A program made the translations under genes and the position numbers. A DNA stretch of 64,000 bases from Pyxidicoccus parkwaysis (lineage in GTDB: Bacteria > Myxococcota > Myxococcia > Myxococcales > Myxococcaceae): the NCBI RefSeq assembly GCF_017301735.1, contig NZ_CP071090.1, positions 1,426,001 to 1,490,000 of the forward strand, read 5' to 3'. This document shows, one piece after another, positions 10,108 through 16,876 of the stretch. The notes below the pieces were generated by a model that worked only from the letters and a program-made list of their open reading frames with translations, did not search any database and was not told where the DNA came from. Each line of letters opens with the position of its first letter. Within the stretch, counting starts at the first letter, position 1.

Positions 10108-11418
10108 GTGGGCGACGCCGGGGCGCAATGGGCGGGCGTCCGCGCCTTCCTGACGGCGCGCACCGGCATGTCGTTGAGTGGTCCGCAGGTGCGCCGGCTG
10201 GATGAACGGCTGGTGGCGCGCAGCCAGGGCCTCACGCCGCAGCAGTACCTCAACTTCATCAAGTCCCCCTCCGGCGCGCTGGAGCTGGAGGCGCTCATCA
10301 ACGCGGTGGTGGTCCACAAGACGGACCTCTTCCGGGACGAGGTGCAGCTGACGGCGTTCCGCGCGCAGGTGCTCGCGCCGCTGGTGGAGCGGGCGCGGAG
10401 GCCGCTGCGCGTGTGGAGCGCGGGCTGCGCCACGGGCGAGGAGGTGGCCACGCTGCTGGTGCTGCTGGCCGAGGCGGGCGCGGACCCGGGCAGCACGGTG
10501 CTGGGCACGGACATCTCCGCGCACGCCCTGCAGCGGGCCCAGGGGCTGGGCTTCACGGAAGAGCAGCTCCGCCGGGTGCCGCCCGCCTCGCGCGAGCGGT
10601 ACTTCGTCCCGTCGGGGGCGCGCACGGCGCTGGTGCCGGCCCTGCGCGAGCGGGCCAGCTTCCAGCTCCACAACCTGATGGACACGCCGTACCCGGCGCC
10701 CGCGGGAGGCGGCGGCTTCGACGTCATCTTCTGCCGCAACGTGCTCATCTACTTCACGGTGGAGGCCTTCCAGCGGACGGTGGAGGTGCTGGCCGGGAGC
10801 CTCGTGCCGGGCGGCACGCTGGTGTTGTCCTCCTCGGAGCCGCTGCTCACGCTTCCTCCGACGCTGCGGGTGCTGCGCGGCGAGCAGGCCTTCTTCTACG
10901 TGCGCGTGGAGGAGGCCACGGGAGGGGAGGGGACCGCGGCCTTCACGCTGCCCCCGAAGCGCGCGTCCGGGAGCGTTCCCGCGGTGGCCGCTCCCGCTCC
11001 GCGAAAGAGCCCACCCGCGCCTTCCAGCGAGCGTCCGCGAGACACCGAGGAGGTCGTCTCCCTCGACGTGGGAGGAGGTCCCTCCACTCCGACGGAGCCT
11101 GCCATCGCCGAGGCGGACCGTCTCTTCGCGGGCGTCCTCGACGGCACGGCCTCCGGCGGCACGGAGGACCTGGCGGAGAAGAACCTGCGCCGCTGCCTCG
11201 CGTTGGATCCGGACCACGCCGCCGGGCGCTACCTCCTGGCGTTGCTGCTGGAGCAGGGCGGACGCCCCACCGAGGCCGCCACCGAGTACCTCCGCGCGCT
11301 CCAGTCTCTGGAGGCGGGCCGGGCGCGCCCCGTGCCCTTCTTCCTCAACCCCGCGCGTCTCCAGGTGGCCTGCGCCCACGCCGTGGAGCGCCTGGACACC
11401 TCCACCCGAGCGCGCTGA
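10108..11418 (+). CDS. cheR3: CheR MCP methyltransferase with C-terminal TPR-like extension
   Basis: 436 residues from GTG 10108, seven bases after cheB. A CheR N-terminal helical domain is followed by the SAM-binding domain with motif VWSAGCATGEEV, the acidic TDIS, and FDVIFCRNVLIYF. After a Pro/Ser-rich linker (about 280-335), residues 340-430 form TPR-like helices (LAEKNLRRCLALDPDHAAGRYLLALLL). TPR tails are known on CheR/FrzF-type enzymes, where they restrict or direct methylation. It methylates glutamates of the two MCPs and is the last che gene of the operon. Confidence 0.92.
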   Translation: MGDAGAQWAGVRAFLTARTGMSLSGPQVRRLDERLVARSQGLTPQQYLNFIKSPSGALELEALINAVVVHKTDLFRDEVQLTAFRAQVLAPLVERARRPLRVWSAGCATGEEVATLLVLLAEAGADPGSTVLGTDISAHALQRAQGLGFTEEQLRRVPPASRERYFVPSGARTALVPALRERASFQLHNLMDTPYPAPAGGGGFDVIFCRNVLIYFTVEAFQRTVEVLAGSLVPGGTLVLSSSEPLLTLPPTLRVLRGEQAFFYVRVEEATGGEGTAAFTLPPKRASGSVPAVAAPAPRKSPPAPSSERPRDTEEVVSLDVGGGPSTPTEPAIAEADRLFAGVLDGTASGGTEDLAEKNLRRCLALDPDHAAGRYLLALLLEQGGRPTEAATEYLRALQSLEAGRARPVPFFLNPARLQVACAHAVERLDTSTRAR

Positions 11419-11506
11419 CGAAAGCGGCCGGCCGGGCGGGCTCTCCACGACGACGCGTGCGAGAAGTCCGGACGGGCCGGGGATTTGGCCGTAAGATGCC
11501 CGCCCC

Positions 11507-12349
11507 ATGCGAAGGCTCGTCCTGCTCGCCCTGCTGGCGCTCCCTGGCTGTTTCTATCCCGCTGACCGTGGCCGCGCGCTCGAGGCCAGGGTGGACCGGC
11601 TCAGCGCCGACTCCGCGCAGATGCAGGCGGAACTGAAGGAGGCGCGCGAGCAGCTCGCCGCCACCCTGCCCAAAATCGACGAGAAGGTCGCCGAAGTCAC
11701 CAAGGCCCTGGAGAGCCTGGACACCGCCTCGCGCCGCAAGGACGCGGACATCGGCATCCAGTTCCAGAAGACGGTGGAGGACCTCTCCCAGCTCCGCGGC
11801 CAGGTGGAGACCTACCTCCACAAAATCACCGAGCTGGAGACGGCCATCGCCGAGCAGGACAAGAAGCTGCTCGCCCTCCAGGGCACCGAGGCGGTGAAGG
11901 AGGCCGAGGCCAAGAAGAAGGCCGAGGAGCTCCAGCGCCCCACGGACAAGAAGGAGTTCCTCACGCTCGCGCAGGAGAAGGCCAAGGCGGGCGAGGTGCT
12001 CGTCGCGCGCCAGCTCTACACCGAGTTCCTGAAGAAGTGGGCCAAGGACCCGCTGGTGGCGGACGCGCACTACGGCCTCGGCGAGACGTACTACGCCGAG
12101 CAGCGCTGCCGCGAGGCCCTCTTCGAGTACGGCAAGGTGGTGCAGGAGTACCCGAAGTCCGCCGCCGCGCCGGACGCGTACCTGCGCTCCTCGGACTGCT
12201 TCTCCAAGCTGAAGATGAAGGACGAGTCGCGCATCGCCCTCGAGGAGCTGGTGAAGGACTACCCGAAGTCCGCCGCCGCCAAGACGGCGAAGGAGCGGCT
12301 CGCCGAGCTGGACAAGGCGAAGACGCCGCCCAAGAAGGGGAAGAAATGA
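11507..12349 (+). CDS. YbgF/CpoB-like lipoprotein: coiled coil plus TPR
   Basis: 280 residues with lipobox ALPGC at residues 11-15. A long coiled coil (about 20-130, Glu/Lys/Leu heptads) precedes three TPR units of the Tol-Pal YbgF type, seen in ARQLYTEFLKKWAKDPLVADAH, YFAE/YYAEQRCREALFEYGKVV and the recurring YPKSAAA. The tail is Lys-rich. Proteins of this design coordinate Tol-Pal with peptidoglycan synthesis. Context differs from a tol operon: the gene overlaps the next one (ATGA at 12346-12349), so it is co-translated with the predicted selenoprotein. The TPR identity is clear; the exact role is not. Confidence 0.8.
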   Translation: MRRLVLLALLALPGCFYPADRGRALEARVDRLSADSAQMQAELKEAREQLAATLPKIDEKVAEVTKALESLDTASRRKDADIGIQFQKTVEDLSQLRGQVETYLHKITELETAIAEQDKKLLALQGTEAVKEAEAKKKAEELQRPTDKKEFLTLAQEKAKAGEVLVARQLYTEFLKKWAKDPLVADAHYGLGETYYAEQRCREALFEYGKVVQEYPKSAAAPDAYLRSSDCFSKLKMKDESRIALEELVKDYPKSAAAKTAKERLAELDKAKTPPKKGKK

Positions 12350-13491
12350 GCCTGCGTCCCACGAAGCTGGCCGCGCTCGCGCTGCTGCTCCTCTTGCCCC
12401 TGGTGGCGGGGGCGGCGCCCAAGCAGCTCACGCTGCTCTTCACCGGAGACAACGGGGGCGAAATCGCCCCCTGTGGTTGAAGCCACAACCCGTCTGGCGG
12501 TCTGGCCAGACGAAAAGTGATGGTGGAGAAGGAGCGCGCGAAGGGCGTGCCGGTGCTCGTGTTGGATGCGGGCAATGCGCTCTTCAAGAGCCGCGACAGC
12601 GGCGAGGCGCCGGATGCGAAGGCGCGCGCGGAGCTGCTCCTGTCGGAGATGGACGCGCAGGGCACCGCGGCCATGGCCGTGGGCACGAGGGACCTCGTGC
12701 TCGGCGTGGACTTCCTCAAGAAGGGGACGAAGAAGGCGAAGCTGAAGCTGCTGTCCGCCAACCTCGTGGACGCCCAGGGCAAGCCGTACTTTCCCGGCTC
12801 CCTGGTAACGACTGTGGGCGGCGTGAAGGTGGGCGTGGTGGGTGTGTCTCCCGCCACCACCGGGCTGGAGCCGGCGGGGCCCGCCGTGAAGGGCACTCCG
12901 CAGCCCATGCGCAAGGGCCTGCCGGTGCTGCCCGCGGTGACGGCCGAGGTGAAGCGCCTGCGCGCCCAGGGGCCGCTGGACGTCGTCATCGTCCTGGCCG
13001 CCGTGCCCTACGACGAGGCCCTGCGCGTGGCCGACCAGGTGGAGGGCGTGGACTTCGTGGTGCAGTCGAACGAGGGGCGCGGGCAGGGCATCACCCAGCG
13101 CGGCGCCCTGGCCACCCTGGTTCCGCCGGGGGAGCGCGGCCGGATGCTCGCGAAGCTGGAACTGGGCCTGGAGGGCCAGGGCCGCTTCGTGGACATCTCC
13201 GAGCTGGAGCGCAACCGGCAGAGCCTGGGCATCGTCGAGAACAACCTCGCCCGGGCCCAGCAGCGGCTCGCGGCGGCCACGGACGCCACCACCCGGCAGG
13301 CGCTGGAGCAGTCGGTCGCCAGCCTGGAGGCCCGGCGGGCGGCGCTCAAAAAGACTGTCGAGGGGAGCGCAACGGGAGCCGGCCGGACGCATCTACTGTC
13401 GTACATCCAGCTCGGGAACGACGTGCCGGCGGACCCGGACGTCCAGAAGCGGGTGGAGCGCGTCGAGCCCCCAGGCTCGGCGGCCCACTGA
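12346..13491 (+). CDS. Predicted selenoprotein: UshA-like metallophosphoesterase-fold protein (UGA-Sec45)
   Basis: Read with UGA 12478-12480 as selenocysteine, this is one continuous 381-residue frame. A signal peptide (1-24) is followed by LLFTGDNGGEIAPCG, then Sec45, then SHNPSGGLARR. The flanks match the Cys-containing motif of UshA-like proteins in related bacteria (PCGC...GGLARR). A SECIS hairpin lies at the right distance after the UGA. Later segments follow the 5'-nucleotidase fold (GVKVGVVGVSPATTG, LLSANLVDAQG), but the usual GNHEFD site reads GTRDLV and DxH reads DNG. Metal-dependent phosphatase activity is therefore probably lost, leaving a Cys-Gly-Sec redox pair. A coiled coil occupies about 285-345. 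Naive gene calling would split or discard the gene. Confidence 0.82.
12478..12512 (+). promoter_or_regulatory. UGA codon plus bacterial SECIS element
   Basis: UGA (12478-12480) is followed after 10 bases by an 8-bp perfect stem, CGTCTGGC (12491-12498) with GCCAGACG (12505-12512), closing a 6-base loop GGTCTG. The loop starts 18 bases after the UGA and contains the GGUCU sequence of the E. coli fdhF SECIS recognised by SelB. Spacing and loop both fit the bacterial consensus. The stem also encodes the conserved protein residues, so it is under double constraint. Confidence 0.82.
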
Positions 13492-13503
13492 CCCGGGCTG
13501 GCC

Positions 13504-13532
13504 TTGTGAACCGGCCGGCGCGCCGTTATAAG
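13504..13532 (+). promoter_or_regulatory. Promoter of rpmE
   Basis: TTGTGA (13504-13509) and TATAAG (13527-13532), 17 bases apart, lie 70 bases upstream of the L31 gene. This is a good vegetative promoter match in otherwise GC-rich DNA. Confidence 0.55.
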
Positions 13533-13602
13533 CGCCGACCACCTCAGTGCCGAACCTCCTGCCCGTGGCGGGTGGGGGAAAGGCACACTGGAGAGAAGCA
13601 AC

Positions 13603-13890
13603 ATGAAGCCCGAAGCCCATCCGGTCTACCCGCCCGCCCGCATCACCTGTGCCTGCGGCAACACGGTGGAGACGAAGTCCACCCGCGGCTCCTTCTCGGT
13701 GGAAATCTGCTCGAACTGCCACCCCTTCTTCACGGGCAAGTACAAGCTCGTGGACACGGCCGGCCGTATCGACCGCTTCCGCAAGAAGTACGCGAACAAC
13801 CCTGCCAAGGAGGCCGCGCCGGCAGCCGAGGGCGCCGAGGCTGCCGCCGCGAAGCCCGCCGCCAAGAAGGGCAAGAAGGCCGAGGCCTGA
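13603..13890 (+). CDS. rpmE: 50S ribosomal protein L31 (zinc-binding form)
   Basis: 95 residues. The N-terminal 70 residues are bL31: [22 protein letters not shown], then [16 protein letters not shown] and [10 protein letters not shown]. The four cysteines C16, C18, C36 and C39 make the zinc-containing (C+) form. The last 25 residues are an Ala/Lys-rich tail beyond the usual length, common in this clade. GGAGAGAAG precedes the ATG. Confidence 0.97.
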   Translation: MKPEAHPVYPPARITCACGNTVETKSTRGSFSVEICSNCHPFFTGKYKLVDTAGRIDRFRKKYANNPAKEAAPAAEGAEAAAAKPAAKKGKKAEA

Positions 13891-13911
13891 TTCACGGCCC
13901 CAGGCGCTTCT

Positions 13912-14010
13912 TCACCGCCTGAAGTTGTAACCGACGAGCAGGGTGACGGAGGGCCTCCACGAGAGGCGCTCCCGCCCTGCTCGCGGTGCTTCTACGACCT
14001 GAAGTACGCG
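13912..14010 (-). pseudogene. Remnant of the C-terminus of an outer-membrane beta-barrel protein
   Basis: Reading the minus strand from 14010 to the TGA at 13912-13914 gives a short open stretch ending LSWRPSVTLLVGYNFRR. Alternating hydrophobic residues with a near-terminal aromatic are typical of the last strand of an outer-membrane barrel. The frame closes upstream at 14011-14013, so no full gene remains. The same DNA folds as nested stems (GAGCAGGG 13936-13943 with CCCTGCTC 13975-13982; GCCTC/GAGGC inside), which could serve as the rpmE terminator. Either reading is tentative. Confidence 0.35.
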
Positions 14011-14105
14011 TCAAGTTTCAGGGTGCTACAGACCAGAAATTAGACGTAGCAGTGAAGTCACCGCACATTCCGCCGCGTCCACGACGAGAGTCCGACGGAG
14101 GCGAG

Positions 14106-14987
14106 ATGTCCGCGCACGCTGCAGCCCCTTCCCTGAAGGTTGTCCGCCGCTCCCTGAGCGAGAGCGTCTATGCGAAGGGTGAGGCCTACACGCTGCTGCA
14201 CGGCGACAGCCTGGAGCTCATGGAGCAGTTCGAGCCCCAGACGTTCGACATGATTTTCGCCGACCCGCCGTACTTCCTCTCCAACGGCGGCACCACCTGC
14301 AAGGGTGGCAAGCGCGTGTCCGTGCAGAAGGGCAAGTGGGACGAGTCGCGCGGCATCGAAGAGGACCACCAGTTCACCACCGCGTGGCTCGCGGCCTGCC
14401 AGCGGCTGCTCAAGCCCACCGGCACGCTCTGGGTGAGCGGCACCCAGCACGTCATCTTCAACGTGGGCTTCGCCATGCAGAAGCTCGGCTACAAGCTCCT
14501 CAACACCGTCACCTGGTTCAAGCCCAACGCGAGCCCCAACCTCGCGTGCCGCTACTTCACGCACTCCACGGAGCTGCTCATCTGGGCCTCGCCGAAGTCC
14601 GGCGGCAAGCTGCAGCACGTCTTCAACTACTCGCGCATGAAGACGGAGAACGGCGGCAAGCAGATGCGTGACGCGTGGGTGCTGCCGCCCTCCGGCGACG
14701 CGGAGCTCACCGCGGACGGCGAGGGCCGGCTGTGGACGCTCACCGTCCCGCGCGGCGGCGAGGAGAAGGCCTTCGGCAGCCACCCCACGCAGAAGCCGGT
14801 GGCCCTGCTGGAGCGCATCCTCGAGGCGAGCTGCCCTCCGGACGCGCTCGTGCTGGACCCCTTCAACGGCAGCGGCACCTCCGGCGTGGCGGCCCTCAAG
14901 CTGGGCCACCGCTACGTGGGCATCGACATGGACGAGAAGTACCTCGCCCTGTCGGAGAAGCGCCTGCAGGCCGTGTCGTCGAAGTAG
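14106..14987 (+). CDS. Site-specific DNA methyltransferase (amino-methyltransferase, beta-type), orphan
   Basis: 293 residues. Catalytic motif IV DPPY (53-56) comes first, and the SAM-binding motif LDPFNGSGTSG comes near the C-terminus together with SHPTQKP. That order defines the beta group of N6-adenine / N4-cytosine methyltransferases. Insert segments (GGKRVSVQKGKWDE, HSTELLIWA) form the recognition region. No restriction endonuclase is adjacent, so it is an orphan enzyme, possibly regulatory like CcrM. ATG 14106 follows GGAGGCGAG. It is convergent with the aminopeptidase, with seven bases between the stop codons. The recognition sequence cannot be read from the protein. Confidence 0.88.
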   Translation: MSAHAAAPSLKVVRRSLSESVYAKGEAYTLLHGDSLELMEQFEPQTFDMIFADPPYFLSNGGTTCKGGKRVSVQKGKWDESRGIEEDHQFTTAWLAACQRLLKPTGTLWVSGTQHVIFNVGFAMQKLGYKLLNTVTWFKPNASPNLACRYFTHSTELLIWASPKSGGKLQHVFNYSRMKTENGGKQMRDAWVLPPSGDAELTADGEGRLWTLTVPRGGEEKAFGSHPTQKPVALLERILEASCPPDALVLDPFNGSGTSGVAALKLGHRYVGIDMDEKYLALSEKRLQAVSSK

Positions 14988-14994
14988 CCCGTCG

Positions 14995-16749
14995 TCAGAC
15001 GCGGGACAGGATGAGCTCCACGCCCTGTCGCGCAATCGGGTGGTAGCGCTCCGCGTGCTTCTTGAAGAGCGAGCGCGCCAGGCCCCGGTACTCGCGTGAG
15101 GACGCCAGCACGCCGTACAGCGGCTTGAGGTACTTCATGCGGCCCACCTCGCCGAGGAACTCCTCCGTGCGCGCGACGGCCGGCTCCCAGCCCGCGCGCA
15201 CCGCCGCCACCAGCCACGACACCAGCACCTCCGAGTTGCGGCTCTTCGTGAGGCTGAAGCGCTCGTCGAGCTGGCGGATGGTGTCTCGCGGCGTGTCCGA
15301 CGGCAGCCACTCCAGGTAGAGCTGCCACTCGGTGGGCGTCCAGTGCTTCACCGTCTCCGCCGTGGGCACCGTGCCGCGCGTGCGCACCAGCGCCTCCAGC
15401 CTGCCGGAGCGAGGGGAGGGCGCGCCCGGCGGCACGCCCGGCTTGTGGATGTACGCGTCCGCGTCCACCTTCGCCAGCACCCCGGGAAGCTCCCGCTCCA
15501 CGAAGGCGGCGAACTCCTCGGTGGTGAGCGCGCGGAAGCGGTACGTGGCGAGGTAGCGCCGGAGGAATTCGTCGAAGGCCGTGCGCCCCGCCGCGTCCTC
15601 CATGGCGCGCAGGAGCAGGTAGCCCTTCTCGTACGGAATCTGGGAGAAGGCCTCGTCCGGGTCCACGCCCGCCAGGTGCGTGCGCAGCGCGGTGAGCTGC
15701 GGGTGCGAGCGGAAGTGGTGCAGCGCCTCCTCCAGCGCGCGCCGCCCCAGCGCCGCGTGCAGCGCCGCGATTTCGGGCCCGGCCAGCGCCTCCAGGATGC
15801 GGCGCTCGGCGAAGACGGTGAAGCCCTCGTTGAGCCAGAAGTGCTCCGCGGACGCGTTCGTCACCAGGTTGCCCGTCCACGAGTGCGCCAGCTCGTGCGC
15901 CACCACGTTGACGAGGCTCTTGTCCCCGGCAATCAGCGTGGGCGTGAGGAAGGTGAGGCGCGGGTTCTCCATGCCGCCGTAGGGGAACGACGGAGGCATG
16001 GTGAGCAAATCGAAGCGCTCCCAGTCGTACGGCCCGAAGAGGGACTCGGCGGCGCGGAGCATGTCGTCCACGCCGGCGAACTCCTCCGCCGCGTCCTCCA
16101 ACAACTCCGGCTCCGCCCACACCCGCGAGCGCGGGCCCAATTCCTTCGGCGCGAGGCTGCCCACGGCGAAGGCCAGCAGGTACGGCGGCACCGGCTGCGG
16201 CATCTCGTAGTGCTCTTCCGCCTCCACGCCGTGCTCCTCGCGGCGCACGAAGCTGGCGCCCATCACGGCCTTCAGCGCCTTGGGCACCCGCAGCGCCGCG
16301 CGGTAGCGGATGCGGATGCGCGGCGTGTCCTGCAGCGGCACCACGCTGCGCGCGTGGATGGCCTGGCACTGGCTGTACAGGAAGGGGTGCTGGCCCCCGG
16401 CCGTCTGGGAGGGCGTCAGCCACTGGAGCGCGCTCGCGCCGGGGGACGTCCGGTAGCGCACCGTGAGCTGCTTCAGCCCCGGCGGCAGCTCCACGCGCAG
16501 CCGGCTGCCCAGAATCGGCTCCGGTGGCGACAGCATGTAGGGCAAGGGACGACCGCTCGCGTCCGTCACCGCTCGGATTTCCAGATCCCGAGTATCGAGG
16601 TCCAGTGGACCGGCCGACGCTTCCTTCAGCGTCAGTGTTGCTTCCGCGTGCAGACGCCGCGTCCTGAAATCGACGCGAGCCCTCCAGTCCAGGGTTTCCG
16701 TCTCAGGCTGCGTGCTGTCGTTGTAGGAGTGTGGGTCGAGGCGCGCCAT
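14995..16749 (-). CDS. M1 family zinc aminopeptidase (leukotriene A4 hydrolase-like)
   Basis: 584 residues. The exopeptidase motif GGMEN is at 258-262 and the zinc site HELAH (285-289) is completed by E308 in WLNEGFTVFAE. The C-terminal helical domain with WTPTEWQLYLEWLP is like the LTA4 hydrolase C-domain, and overall length fits that subgroup (about 600), not the 870-residue PepN. No signal peptide, so it is cytoplasmic. It removes N-terminal residues from peptides; epoxide hydrolase activity is known only for some members. The gene is monocistronic and convergent with the methyltransferase. Confidence 0.93.
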   Translation of the reverse strand: MARLDPHSYNDSTQPETETLDWRARVDFRTRRLHAEATLTLKEASAGPLDLDTRDLEIRAVTDASGRPLPYMLSPPEPILGSRLRVELPPGLKQLTVRYRTSPGASALQWLTPSQTAGGQHPFLYSQCQAIHARSVVPLQDTPRIRIRYRAALRVPKALKAVMGASFVRREEHGVEAEEHYEMPQPVPPYLLAFAVGSLAPKELGPRSRVWAEPELLEDAAEEFAGVDDMLRAAESLFGPYDWERFDLLTMPPSFPYGGMENPRLTFLTPTLIAGDKSLVNVVAHELAHSWTGNLVTNASAEHFWLNEGFTVFAERRILEALAGPEIAALHAALGRRALEEALHHFRSHPQLTALRTHLAGVDPDEAFSQIPYEKGYLLLRAMEDAAGRTAFDEFLRRYLATYRFRALTTEEFAAFVERELPGVLAKVDADAYIHKPGVPPGAPSPRSGRLEALVRTRGTVPTAETVKHWTPTEWQLYLEWLPSDTPRDTIRQLDERFSLTKSRNSEVLVSWLVAAVRAGWEPAVARTEEFLGEVGRMKYLKPLYGVLASSREYRGLARSLFKKHAERYHPIARQGVELILSRV

Positions 16750-16807
16750 GGAGGACCGGTTTGTAGTCGGTGCATGACTCCCTGGCGAGCCATCCGGCCA
16801 TCTGATT

Positions 16808-16829
16808 CGATTGACTTTCGAGTCAATCG
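16808..16829 (+). promoter_or_regulatory. Perfect 22-bp palindrome: probable operator of the fadN-fadA operon
   Basis: CGATTGACT (16808-16816), TTCG, AGTCAATCG (16821-16829) is a perfect inverted repeat 48 bases before fadN. It covers a possible -35 box TTGACT (16811-16816); TACATT at 16832-16837 could be the -10. Size and symmetry suit a TetR-family repressor of fatty acid degradation. No regulator gene is adjacent. Confidence 0.6.
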
Positions 16830-16876
16830 CCTACATTTGTGCAGTCCTCCTCTTCCCACATAGGGAGCCTTTCAGA

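Noticed and set aside
12478-13491. Split gene or pseudogene: a 44-residue peptide ending at 12480 and a separate protein from 12517
   Set aside because: Both parts are in the same frame, protein similarity continues across the UGA, and a well-placed SECIS with a GGUCU loop follows. Selenocysteine explains all of this better than a nonsense mutation.
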